Of a stretch of DNA of 64,000 nt, positions 53,814 to 64,000 are shown one piece after another. Origin of the DNA: Allolobophora icterica. Taxonomy: Eukaryota > Annelida > Clitellata > Crassiclitellata > Lumbricidae. The DNA lies in the NCBI GenBank assembly GCA_963556255.1, contig OY744605.1:38535108-38599107 (forward strand), read 5' to 3'. Each line of letters opens with the position of its first letter. Position 1 is the first letter of the stretch. The notes under the pieces are model-generated. The model was not told the origin of the DNA. It worked only from the letters and a program-made list of their open reading frames with translations, and ran no database searches. The translations under genes were made by a program, and so were the position numbers.

Positions 53814-54679
53814 GCAGCGTCTCTCGCATATATCGCGATATATGCGAATAGTTCGACTTGTTGGCTATGACACGGGCAGTACAATTTAGGAAGGACTGGA
53901 GCTGACGTGAACGGAATCTTGGAAGGCCCGCAAGGACTGAATTGCAATTATCCAGACGCGTTAAAAGGAACGACCGCGTGAGGAACGACAGATCTATATC
54001 GGGGTCCTTCCCGCCCCTTGTCCTCATTCGTCCACATCACCCTTCCCATCCTCCTTGTAGATGTCCGTACTCGTGGATCCAGTGCAGTGCTAAAGCATAT
54101 GCCAGCATGCCCATATGGATCCCTTATAGGACGCATATTTTATATGGGACCCATATAAAACCCATATGGGTCCCACGTAATGCCCATGGAAATGCAGGCA
54201 GGGAGCTATAGCTACCCTGTTCATCTTGCAGGGTTAACTTTGAAACGGGGTGGGGTACTTTGATAACTGCGCCGCATCCAGCAAAGGGCCTCCAGTTAGA
54301 TCAAATGCAATACAATCCGTTGGTCTCTTTATTACTGAAGCTGCCATGGTGTTTAAGGCACAGGCTGTAGGCCTACTATAATAATTCTATGAAACTACAA
54401 AATTAGACTCGGATGTCCGCATTGGGAATAACTCCCTCCTCTTGTCCCTTCTGGGTGACCCATCCTCCTTACATCTTTGCGGACGTCCTTATTATAGACT
54501 AGGCGCACTCATAATCAAACTGAACTTCGTCGAGATGGTCGGCGGGGGTTAAGCCGACCCCGATTTTTTTATCACGCCTAGCCAGACTGAGCCAGTAGTG
54601 GTTGAGTTTTAGACTCAACTGGCAGTTTAATCCCAACCCTTCGTCAACCTTGAATTTATTTGCATGCATTAGGCCTAGG

Positions 54680-55638
54680 CATTGACGTAGGCCTAATTTA
54701 CGGAGGTACGAGGGGTACCCGTACCCCCACTTTTTGAACTGGAGGGTACCGTACACCCTTCAACCACCTTTCATACCCATTGTTTTTGCCCTCAAGATTT
54801 AAAACAATTACCGAGCATTATCATCAGTGTGATCATCATCATCATCACTCTCATGTTTACAGTTAGAGAATAAAAGACTAGCAATTGTTATGGAGGTCAT
54901 TGCGATTATGGAAAACGTCTATAATCAGCAATTTAAGAGTTAGAGAATAGCCTAAAGGCTTCAGTTATTATGAAAAATCTATTAATGTTATTAAGTTTAA
55001 ATTTAGAAAATAAAGGCCACTGTTACGTCATTTCAATTGTCTATTTGTTTGTAATTTTAGATTTGGAGAATAAAGGCCTTTCTTACGTCATTTCAATTAT
55101 GAAAGTCCAGTGTTATTAGGTTTAAATCTAGACAATACAAAGGCCTATTGTTACGTCATTTCAATTGTGAAACACGTCTATTGTTTGTAATTTTAGATTT
55201 AGAGAATAAAGGCCTTTCTTACGTCACTTCTATTATGAAAAAGTTTATTGTTATTAGGTTTAAATCTAGATAATAAAGGCCTATTGTTACGTCACTTCAA
55301 TTATGATTGGCACACGTACGTCTCTTCAATAATGAAGCACATCTATTGTTAGTAATTTCAAATTATTATTATTTTTATTTTCCTTATTGTTATATAATCA
55401 TTATGGTTATTATTATATTTATTATTGCGCTTATTATCATTCTTATCATATTTATTATTATTTTTATTATTATTATCAGCGTCATCATCATCATTATTAT
55501 TATTATTCGGCATCGCGCGTAGGCATAATGGCGCCAAATATAGATTCACTGGGCGCAATTAAAATTATTTAACAGTATTGAAAGGGAAACGATGCGAAAT
55601 TTGGTACCCCTACTTTCTAGATCAAAGTTGCGCCTCTG
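54680..55638. mobile_element. Element of the GGCGTAATTT family with internal minisatellite, copy 3
   Basis: It starts CATTGACGTAGGCCTAATTT with GGGGTACCCGTACC inside, and ends TAGATCAAAGTTGCGCCTCTG. An exact 8-bp duplication GGCCTAGG flanks it (54672-54679 and 55639-55646). It holds a 60-80-bp tandem repeat (54860-55330) and an ATT/TTA run (55360-55512). Confidence 0.85.
54860..55330. repeat. 60-80-bp tandem repeat carrying TTACGTCA
   Basis: Units read AGAATAAAGGCCT, TTACGTCA(T/C)TTC(A/T)ATT(A/G)TGAAA, TATTGTT. At least five keep the TTACGTCA word (near 55023, 55083, 55152, 55220, 55287). It sits inside the DNA element at 54680. Confidence 0.8.
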
Positions 55639-55646
55639 GGCCTAGG

Positions 55647-56091
55647 CCACTTATAGGCCTCTAAACTACAATTGCACGTGCCGTCTTTCTTCCATAAAAA
55701 ATAGTCATAGGATTTCAATGTTGTTATTTTAACTAAAATACTTGTAGGCTTTCAAAGTTTGTTTTGTGAATATCTTAAAATATTTAAAATGGACTCTATA
55801 TAATTTATATAGGCTAAGTGGTTCTTCCGATGAAGGCTTCAGTTAGGTCTACAATTTACACAGACCCAAGGACATCGGTGCGTTGGTGGAGCAGAAGTGC
55901 GCTAAGTTAAGAAATGTCCAAGTATACCTGCAGGCTACAGTTAGGAAGCACTTGACCTTAACTGCCAATAGGCCTACTCTAATCTAAGAACTTTTATAGC
56001 GCCACTGTCGTAATGCTCATGGCATCAGTAAAAACAGTTTTTATTCAGAGTAGCATAAACCTAAATTTAAACTATAGAACTACAGCAAAAC
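55647..56091. other. Spacer between elements
   Basis: AT-rich, with several TAGGCCTA-type words and no exon or transposon end that I can define. Confidence 0.4.
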
Positions 56092-56755
56092 TTCGGTATA
56101 TCGAACTTCGGTATATCGAACTTCGGTATATCGAACTTCGGTATATCTAACTTCGGTATATCGAACTTCGGTATATCGAACTTCGGTATATCGAACTTCG
56201 GTATATCGAACTTCGGTATATCTAACTTCGGTATATCGAACTTCGGTATATCGAACTTCGGTATATCTAACTTCGGTATATCGAACTTCGGTATATCTAA
56301 CTTCGGTATATCGAACTTCGGTATATCTAACTTCGGTATATCGAACTTCGGTATATCTAACTTCGGTATATCGAACTTCGGTATATCTAACTTCGGTATA
56401 TCGAACTTCGGTATATCGAACTTCGGTATATCTAACTTCGGTATATCGAACTTCGGTATATCTAACTTCGGTATATCGAACTTCGGTATATCTAACTTCG
56501 GTATATCGAACTTCGGTATATCTAACTTCGGTATATCGAACTTCGGTATATCTAACTTCGGTATATCGAACTTCGGTATATCGAACTTCGGTATATCGAA
56601 CTTCGGTATATCGAACTTCGGTATATCGAACTTCGGTATATCGAACTTCGGTATATCGAACTTCGGTATATCGAACTTCGGTATATCGAACTTCGGTATA
56701 TCGAACTTCGGTATATCGAACTTCGGTATATCGAACTTCGGTATATCGAACTTGC
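56092..56755. repeat. 15-bp minisatellite, about 44 copies, from a pogo/Tigger-like terminus
   Basis: The unit TTCGGTATATCGAAC is repeated without indels over 660 bases, with one variable base (TCGAAC or TCTAAC). The middle part (about 56221-56550) is mostly an alternating 30-bp dimer; the flanks are uniform. It begins after CTACAGCAAAA and ends in TTGTATCGAATAACAGTAAA, followed by further TATCGAA words to 56890. Because 15 is divisible by 3, all three minus frames are open (FDIPK, SIYRS, VRYTE repeats); these are not proteins. Confidence 0.95.
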
Positions 56756-57012
56756 GGTTGTATCGAATAACAGTAAATTGCCCGACCACAATCAATGCAA
56801 ACACATACAAACATAGCTCTGCTTTATCGAACCTCTTATATCGAAGTCTCGCTTTCATCGAATGCTTTATTTGGTCCTTGTCGAATAGTAGGCCTGCAGA
56901 TTTAACGAAGTTGCATGGCCACTCTGCAACTCGATACTACTGGAGTAATTGAGGCTGTCTTATGAATAATAAACAGATGCTTTGTTTCCCGACTGGCTAA
57001 GATACATAGGCC

Positions 57013-57042
57013 TACATGTCAATCAGTCTTGATTGACATGTA
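57013..57042. repeat. Perfect 13-bp hairpin
   Basis: Arms TACATGTCAATCA and TGATTGACATGTA around the loop GTCT. Confidence 0.9.
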
Positions 57043-57420
57043 TGTCTGGTCGTGGGTCAATTTACATTGATTTCATTTTTGTACCGCAGCCTCTTTACGA
57101 TGACTGCAATCTTATTGCCCAGTGGCGGATTTAGCTATAAAAGCAAGAGGCGCCCTATACTTGGTGTTTTTCGGGCCTCTAAGGCCAACCCTGTGCGTGA
57201 TGAGCCGTATAAAATGGCGCCCCCTCTGGCATTCCCTTGCCCCTACGCAAGCGACCCTGGAACTGTCACTGCTATTGCCTCTGCAAGGGAGTTCCACTGC
57301 CCCATATCACAAGGACTGAACGTGCTAAAACTACATTGTTAAATTTAATACATCATTAGGTCCTCTTATACAAAAGTGTCTGTGGATGAAAAAATAGATG
57401 CGTTGCATAATAGGCACAAG

Positions 57421-57799
57421 CAGTGTTTAATCTAGTCCCCCTCTTCTGGAAGGGGAAACAAGGTTTCTGGGGGGACCAACGAATTTACACAAGATTTTTG
57501 TCTCTAATTTCATCCATCTTGAAAAAGTTTCAGACTTTTCCTAATTTCATCTTTAAAAAAAGTTGACTTTTTTTCTTCGTCCGATTTTTGTTACTTTCTG
57601 TACAGCAATTACTCTCTCAAAAAAGTTGATGACCTTCTTTTAGGAAATCATCTCTCTGGGGAGAAACCATGTATCCACATGTATCCTGGGGGGAATTTTC
57701 CTCCCTAAAGGTCTCTGCATTGTAATATTGGTGGCCTCTGGGGGAAAACTTCAATCCTGGGGGACATTCCCCCCCCAAAGACGTCTAGATTAAACACTG
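57421..57799. mobile_element. hAT-like MITE
   Basis: Ends CAGTGTTTAATCTAG and CTAGATTAAACACTG are perfect 15-bp inverted repeats. AGGCACAAG is found on both sides (57412-57420 and 57800-57808), an 8-9-bp duplication. It contains CTGGGGGGA words and no gene. Confidence 0.88.
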
Positions 57800-58309
57800 A
57801 GGCACAAGACGTGCATTTAGGTTGTCTTGGATTATTTTATAAAACATTAGGCGTAGGCCTACTTACAACATCCGATTGGTTCATCACTTGCACCTGCACA
57901 GTCTATTTTGCCATTGCAATATTCGGGAACCAGAATACAGTGACCATTGGCACACTGAAACTGTTCCGGGAGACACACTGTGCATGTTACAAAAGAGGAC
58001 GAAAGGCAGCCTCAACATCCACTCCACTCTCGATTTTAATTGTAAGAAAAATTGCCATTATCATTATCAGCAGCACCATCTCAGCAACAAAAACCATATT
58101 TTAAGCAGGTATTCATTCATTCATTTTTTCATTCATCCTCATTTAGAAATCCTAACAGATTACAACGCAAGATCAACCAATGGCAGATGAAGAATTTCAG
58201 GATATGTTTAATATATCTGAACTAAAGAACATATCTTATTTAAAGAACACATCTTAACTAAAGAATATATTTAAATAATTGAATATTTTAATTAAAGAAC
58301 ATATCTTAA

Positions 58310-59110
58310 ACTATTTGGCTAGGCACGCGACAGCAACTCGCTAAACTTGACCTCACTGCTCTTGCAATTGAATTCCCCAACTATACCAATTCTCAACTCT
58401 TGTCCGTAATCTTGGTGTTTGGCTCGACCAGGAGCTTACTTTTGCTCCACATATACACCGTCTTACTAGGGACCGCTACTATACCAGCTGTGCCAGCTTC
58501 GCACTGTTACTCGTTCGCTAACGCCCAGTGCCACTGCTACGCTGGTTCACTCCTTCGTCACTGCGCGCCTTGATTACTGCTCATCGCTTTATTTTGGTCT
58601 TCCATCTAGTCGAATAGAGTGTTTACAGCGAGTTCTGCGCTCTGCAGCCCGTCTCATTGGGCATATTCCTAAACATGGCCAAGTCTCTAGATATATGCTG
58701 GAGGTCCTTCACTGGCTTCCTATGCGCTTACGCATAGAATATAGGATCGCTGCCCTAGTATGGCGATGTTGTCAGGGCCCTGCCCCTGCTTACCTTCGAG
58801 AGCTATGCTGCACAGTTTCAGGTGTCCAAGGCCGACGTTCCCTCCGCTCAGCGGAAAAAGAGGTACTTTTAGTTCCATTTGCTCGTTCCACGACTATGCA
58901 AAGTCGAGCTTTTTCAGTGGTGGGCCCGGTAGTCTGGAATAGACTTCCCTTAGAGCTCCGCATGTGCCCTGGGGTCACCTCTGGCATATTTCTTGCAAAA
59001 CTTAAAACTGTCTTATATGAACGTGCTGGTGTCGGGAGCGCCCCTGAGTAGTTCCCTTGAAGAGGCTCTATATAAATCTTCGAATGAATGAATGAATGAA
59101 TGAATGAATA
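58310..59110 (+). mobile_element. CR1/L2-like LINE, best-preserved 3' part
   Basis: An intact 118-codon frame (58695-59051) reads LEVLHWLPMRLRIEYRIAAL, AYLRELCC, SRAFSVVGPVVWNRLPLELR. Upstream, frameshifted, are the LGVWLDQELTFAPHI-type and SFVTARLDYCSSLYFGLPSS-type motifs. The 3' end is GGGAGCGCCCCTGAGTAG, a loop, GAAGAGGCTCTATATAAAT and a (GAAT)n tail. It is inserted in the tandem array, and its 5' end is truncated. Confidence 0.88.
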
Positions 59111-60828
59111 AACTAAAGAACTATCTCAAATAAAGAGCACATCTTAAGTAAAGAACTATCTTAACAAGGAACACTTCTAAACTAAAGAAAACATCTATAC
59201 TGAAGAACATATCATAATTAAAGAACATATCTTGAGTGAAGAACTATCTTAACTAAAGAACACACCTAAACTAAAGAACCATCTCATATAAAGAACACAT
59301 ATAAACTAAAGAACTCCTTAGCTAAAGGACACACCTTAACTATAGAACACATCTTAACTAAATAGCTATCTGAACTAAATAACTATCTGAACCATAGAAC
59401 ATATCTTAAGTAAGAACACATCTTGACTAAAGAACACATCTAAACTAAAGAACTATCTAACTAAAGAACTATCTAAAGAACTATTAACTATCTAACTATA
59501 GAACTATCTTAAAGAACACATCTAAAGAACTACCTTAACTAAAGAACACATCTTAACTAAAGAACATTACTTAACTAAGGAACACAGTCATCTTAACTAA
59601 AGAACTATCTTGACTAAAGAACACGTCTTAACTAAAGAACCATCTCAACTAAAGAACATATCAAAACTAAAAACCATCTTAATTAAAGAACACGTCTTAG
59701 CAGAAGAACTATCTTAACTAAAGAACACATAAAAATTAAAGAATTATCTTAACTATAGAACACATCTAAAAAAAGAACTATCTTAAATTATGAACTAAAA
59801 GAACTAAAATTAAAGAACTATCTTAACTAAAGAACACATCTAATCTAAAGAACACATCTTAACTAACGAACTATCTTAGGTAAAGAACACATCTTATATA
59901 AAAAAAAACTACCTTAACTAAACAACACATATTAACGAAAGACCTATCTTAACAAAAGAACACATCTTACCTAAAAAAAACTATCTTAGCTACAGAACAC
60001 ATCTTAAAAAAGAACTATCTTAACTAAAGAATATATCTAAACTATATCTAAACTAAAGAAATATCTAAACTTAAGAACACATCCAAACTATAGAACTATC
60101 TTAATTAAAGAACACATCTTAACTATAGAACACATCTTAACTAAAGAACACTTCTTAACTAAAGAACATATCTTAACTAAAGAAGATATCTTAAATAAGA
60201 ACACACCTTAACTAAAGAACACACCTTAACAAAAGAACTTAAGTAAAGAAGACATCTGAACAAAAGAACTATCTTAACTAAAGAACACATCTTAAGTTCT
60301 TAACTAAAGAACCATCTTAACTAAGGAAACATATCGAAATTAAAAACTATCCTAACTAAAGAACACGTCTTACCTAAAGAACTATCTTAACACATCTAAA
60401 CTAAAGAACTGTCTTAACTATAGAACACATCTTAACTAAAGAACTATCTTAACTTAAGAACTAAAGAACTACAAGAATTAAAATAACATAACTATCTTAA
60501 GTAAAGAACACATAAAACTGAAGAACTATCTTAACTAAAAAACACATCTAAACTAAAGAACACATCTCAATCAAAGAACTATCTTAACTATAGAACACAC
60601 TTAACTAAAGGACTATCTTAACTTAAGAACTAAAATTACAGAACTATCTTAACTAAAGAGCACATCAAAACTGAAGAACTATCTTGACTAAAGAAAAACA
60701 TCTAAACTAAAGAACACATCTTAACTAAAGAACACATCTAAACTAAAGAATTATCTTAGGTAAAGAACACATATTGTCTAAAAAAACTATCTTAGCTAAA
60801 GAACACATCTTTACAAAAGAACTATCTT

Positions 60829-61096
60829 CAGTGCTTTTTTTTCAGCCGGAACGCGCCGGAACGGTTCCAGAACCTTTTTTCAGCTACTAAAAATAATTTA
60901 TTTATTTTAATAATAGAAACAATAATTTAATTATTTTAATTTAATTTAAGTGTTTTGAACTGTTTTCAGTGTTTATTGAGACCCCCTCCCAACCTCTGTC
61001 CAGTTTTTCTCGGGATTTTAGCCCGACCATAATTATTGTTCCGTTCCGAAACCTATTGTTCCGGAACGGAACCTTTTTTTCTAGAAAAAAGCACTG
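60829..61096. mobile_element. hAT MITE inside the tandem array
   Basis: Ends CAGTGCTTTTTTTTC and GAAAAAAGCACTG, with CCGGAACG and GTTCCGGAACGG inside. The flanking 8-mers ACTATCTT (60821-60828 and 61097-61104) are identical. That word is also part of the array unit, so the duplication is weaker evidence here, but the termini alone are typical of hAT. Confidence 0.88.
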
Positions 61097-61470
61097 ACTA
61101 TCTTAATTAAAGAACACATCTTATCTAAAAAACTATCTTAACTAAAGAACACATTTAAAATAAAGAACTACTTTAACTAAAGAACATATCTAAAAAAATA
61201 TCTGAACTTAAGAACACATCTAAGCTGCATAACTATCTTAAGTAAAAAAAACACATCTTAACTAAATAACTATCTGAACTAAAGAACACTTCTTGACTAA
61301 GGAGCATATCTTAACTAAAGAACACATCTTAAATAAAGAACACATTTAAACTAAAGAACACATCTAAACTAAAGAACTAGCTTAACTATAGAACACTCAA
61401 CTAAAGAGGTATCTTAACTTAAAAACTAAAGAACTAAAATAAAAGAACTATAATAGCTAAAGAACATATC

Positions 61471-62000
61471 TAGTAAGCAAGTGTTTAACTACATGTACCT
61501 GCCTTTTAAAACGGTTTATGCAATCACCCCATTGACCTTTTCGTCTCTCATGGAAGGTTGAAAGAAGGAGGTGTTTCAACTATCAAATTTAGCAATTTAG
61601 ATGGGGACTTCTGCACTAGTCATAACCCTCCTCCCCCATCCGCATTTTAGTGACCTCCTTACTCTCTGTTGCGGACGTCTTTTATGGACGACCCTATAAT
61701 GCCTTTCTAGGGCGATTTTCGCCTAGAAATGCCGCAATCACATCGCTGTGTCGAGTACAAACTGCAATATGATTGGCTGCGGCACATCTCAGCGTTCGAG
61801 AAAGGATTATATGGGAGTTCAAGGCTAAGAATAGGCGGTGCAAGGCTTGTAGTCACATAAACTTTCATAAAGAACTAAACTTGTAAGATTTAGTCAAGAA
61901 CTAAGTACAAAGCCTTGTACTCCCATAATATCTTTCTCTGCCAAACGCCAAGAAATGATGGCTGCTTATGCGAACTGTAGCTTTCTGGAGCCAGTCTGGA
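61471..62000. other. Spacer right of the tandem array
   Basis: Holds weak inverted words such as CTTGTAGTCAC...CTTGTACTCCC and TATCTTTCTC, suggesting an old MITE near 61700-61950. No coding signal. Confidence 0.35.
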
Positions 62001-62502
62001 CAGGGCCGTATTACCTTAGGTGGAGGCCCCAGAGCACCGCCGCGGTGAAGGCCCATAGCACGCCGCAGGCCAGGCGCGGACGATATGCCTGATAGCCTGC
62101 GGTGAATGGCTCACGAATCACGGCGCGTCGACTCCATCATGAAGGCAAAGCTGTACTATAATTGAAGCTAAACTAGCAACTACGCTACAGTCGTTATACT
62201 TTATTTTAAACTGCTCTTTATGTCAAAGTTTCTAACTTTTCTATTTCACTCAATGCCACCAGCAAGACGCTGCAGGCAGGCCCGGATTTAGGCATGGTCA
62301 CCATGTGCCAGTGCACAGGGGCCCCCACCACATAGGGGCCTCCACCACAAAGGTGTAAGAAATTTGTTAGACTTGTGTTTCATAATTGATTATGAACTGT
62401 TTCAGAAGAGTGCAGTGCACACAGACACAATTTAACACAAATATCTAAAACTAAGAAAAAGTTAAACGGTCAGTTTAGAGTTTGCTCGGGCGTGAAGTCA
62501 TG

Positions 62503-63310
62503 TCAAATTAGTGAAATTTTGAGTGTTTTCTTCTTCGCAAATTTGGTCACCAGATCCTCAAAGTTGATCTCGCGCTGAATGTCAGCTTCTATGCTCATCA
62601 GAGCCAGATGGGACAACTTCTCAGTGACCATCGATATGCGAAGTCTGTTCTTTATCAGTATCGTTTTTGAGAATGAACGTTCCGCACTGCAGTTACTGAC
62701 CATCACCACCAGATACATGCGGACGGCGGAGTAACTATCTCCACATTACGAAATGATCCCTGAACTTGTTTCTGGAGTATCAGCCAATTGGCCCCTACAT
62801 GAAATTCTCTCGAGAGATATCTTGAGCTTGTTCGGCCTTGAGTGTGTCCACAAGTTGCGTTGTGGACCACAACGTCAACAAACTGCGCAAGCTCATTTCC
62901 TAAGCATGCATCAAAGTCGTCTTTATAGATCTCAAGGAGATACGATGCCGCTTCCAGTAGTTCTTGTGATGAAAACACATCCAATTTGCGTAGGAAGCCG
63001 AACCGAGACGAAATAAGCTCGTACGCACCAAGCCAATGTTGCAAAGCAGTTGCAAACTAATCAGTGACTGGTAGAAAGTTTTGTATTCGAAATTTATCTG
63101 AGTGCGTTAACTCCATCCGCGGAATAGTGTGACGAGGTCGATCGAACGGATGAAGTGGCACGTTTCGTTGGCGTTCTTTCTTCTGATTGTATTCTGTAAT
63201 TCCGGATTTCTCGATGCCTTCTTTCTCGTAGGCCTACACCTTGAAGCAATCTCGCTTGGACTCGACGAACGTTTTCAGTGATTATACCACGACAACAGCG
63301 GAGTTCAGAG
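62503..63310 (-). pseudogene. hAT transposase remnant (ZMYM1-like C-terminal half)
   Basis: Read from 63310 leftward. First comes an ESKRDCFK...RQRNVPLHPFDRPRHTIPRM region in broken frames. Then 62703-63044 gives RFGFLRKLDVFSSQELLEAA and ACLGNELAQFVDVV. Then 62503-62718 gives CSAERSFSKTILIKNRLRIS, the C-terminal dimerisation block of hAT transposases as in ZMYM1-type and TTF-zinc-finger-type proteins. There are frame breaks between blocks, and the zinc-finger and DDE N-terminal parts are absent. It cannot make an active enzyme as seen. Confidence 0.8.
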
Positions 63311-63418
63311 CAAGCTGAGGGTCCTGCAGCGTCTTGTTGGTGGCATTGAGTGAAATAGGAAAGTTAGAAACTTTGACTTAAAGAGCAGATTAAAATAAAG
63401 TATAGCGACTGTAGCGTT

Positions 63419-63590
63419 CATTGGCATCCAAAGCGGGGCAAAGGGCATTTGCCTCCTGGATTTTTAAAATTGTCTCGTTTTCTGTGTTCATAAATAGCTA
63501 TGCAAAAACGTCAATTTGCCCCTCCCCCCGAAAAATTTTGCCACCTAGAAAATTTTTGCCCCCCTAAAAAAATTCCTGCGGATGCCCACG
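63419..63590. mobile_element. Small MITE nested in the hAT transposon
   Basis: Ends CATTGGCATCCAAAG and CTGCGGATGCCCACG are inverted with mismatches. Flanks GTAGCGTT and GTAGTGTA; the uninterrupted copy at about 62180-62195 has GTAGCGTA there, which confirms an 8-bp target duplication. Confidence 0.78.
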
Positions 63591-64000
63591 GTAGTGTAGT
63601 TACTAGTTTAGCTTCAATTAGTACAGTTTTGCCTTTATGCTGGAGTCGACGCGTCGTGATTCGTGAGCCTGTCGCTGCAGGCTATCAGGCATCGTCCGCG
63701 CCTGGCCTGCGGCGTGCTATGGGCCTCCACCACGGCGGTGCACTGGGGCCTCCACCTAAGTTAATACGGCCCTGGTTGCAGGACCTCCAGTTTGATTTGA
63801 ACATCGCTGTTGCTCTGGTAAAATCACTGAAAACGTTCGTCAAATCCAAGCGAGATTGCTTCAAGGAGTAGGCCTACGAGAAAGAAGGCATCGAGAAATC
63901 GGGAATGACAGAATACATTCAGAAGAAAGAACGCCAACGCAACGGGCCACTTGATCAGCTCGATCACTATAGGCCTATTCCGCGGATGCAGTTGACGCAG

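Larger units (their letters stand above)
52590..54040 (-). mobile_element. CR1/L2-like LINE split by a MITE
   Basis: The 3' end at the left is TAATATAGCGCCTTTTGAAG in antisense. The frame LRLWTLHWLPGAERISFKI lies next to 52949. After the 865-bp insertion the same LINE resumes (SRYMRETLP, RSFLLTRLDNCNSVLAGLP at 53815-54027). It is truncated and frameshifted. Confidence 0.75.
58205..61470. repeat. Degenerate 17/18-bp tandem array, about 2.2 kb net
   Basis: Units AACTAAAGAACACATCTT (18) and AACTAAAGAACTATCTT (17) are intermixed with many substitutions and indels. The plus strand is purine-rich. The array is interrupted by a LINE (58310-59110) and a hAT MITE (60829-61096). No frame stays open and I see no spacer or protein signal. 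Confidence 0.92.
62277..63774 (-). mobile_element. hAT transposon inserted antisense in its own family
   Basis: On its coding strand it begins CAGGGCCGTATTAACTTAGG (ending at 63774) and ends at 62277 (terminus CAGGCCCGGATTTAGG). The flanking 8-mers GCTGCAGG and GTTGCAGG match 7 of 8. It holds transposase remnants and a further MITE (63419-63590). Confidence 0.85.
62001..64000 (+). mobile_element. hAT transposon, runs off the right edge, interrupted
   Basis: It starts CAGGGCCGTATTACCTTAGG. Its 5' part (62001-62276) resumes at 63775 after an inserted copy of the same family. From 63778 the plus strand is homologous to the N-terminal half of the transposase region in the inserted copy (LKTFVKSKRDCFKE, then RQRNGPLDQ), with stops. 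Its 3' end is beyond the window. Confidence 0.75.

Noticed and set aside
56092..56755. CRISPR-like regular array
   Set aside because: There are no spacers; the units are head-to-tail copies in an animal genome with introns.
56067..56858. 263- and 244-codon open frames on the minus strand (FDIPK and VRYTE repeats)
   Set aside because: A 15-bp unit without stops opens every frame; three different frames are open at once and there is no flanking gene structure.

Overview
The window is from the nuclear genome of an invertebrate animal. Three ordinary metazoan genes are split into many short exons by large introns with GT-AG ends, and the rest is crowded with non-LTR retrotransposons, tRNA-derived SINEs and DNA transposons. 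The octamer TAGGCCTA and the mix of LINEs, SINEs and hAT elements suggest a marine invertebrate, but I cannot name the phylum from sequence alone.

Genes. (1) UCHL5/UCH37, the proteasome- and INO80-associated deubiquitinase, is on the minus strand (9658 down to 798). Ten exons join in frame to 316 codons with the full catalytic set; the short last exon lies left of the window or was not found. (2) A novel-type protein kinase C of the epsilon/eta class is on the plus strand (11249 to 31682). Fifteen exons give 773 residues: C2, pseudosubstrate, C1A, C1B, kinase, AGC tail and an unusual glutamine-rich extension. (3) A short-form, AK1-like adenylate kinase is on the minus strand (47010 down to 35171). 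Five exons give 216 residues, including a 24-base exon and a Met-Gly start that looks N-myristoylated. UCHL5 and PKC are head to head across a 1.6 kb promoter interval; PKC and AK converge across 3.5 kb. They show no shared pathway, so this is ordinary synteny.

Mobile DNA. From about 40 kb rightward the sequence is mostly repeats. I can delimit more than a dozen DNA transposons or MITEs by inverted ends plus flanking 8-bp target-site duplications, the hAT signature. Several are nested: a composite in AK intron 1 appears four levels deep, and at the right edge a hAT with transposase remnants sits inside another copy of its own family. LINE 3' ends and a tRNA-derived SINE share a terminal hairpin (AGCGCCTCT ... 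AGAGGCGCT) followed by TATAAAT, which suggests a LINE-SINE partnership.

Other structure. There is an 890-bp near-perfect palindrome at 47.7-48.6 kb, four smaller hairpins with arms of 13 to about 40 bp, a 44-copy 15-bp minisatellite built from what look like pogo/Tigger-type terminal repeats (56.1-56.75 kb), and a degenerate 17/18-bp array of about 3 kb (58.2-61.5 kb). From 47 kb to the right edge I see no host gene.
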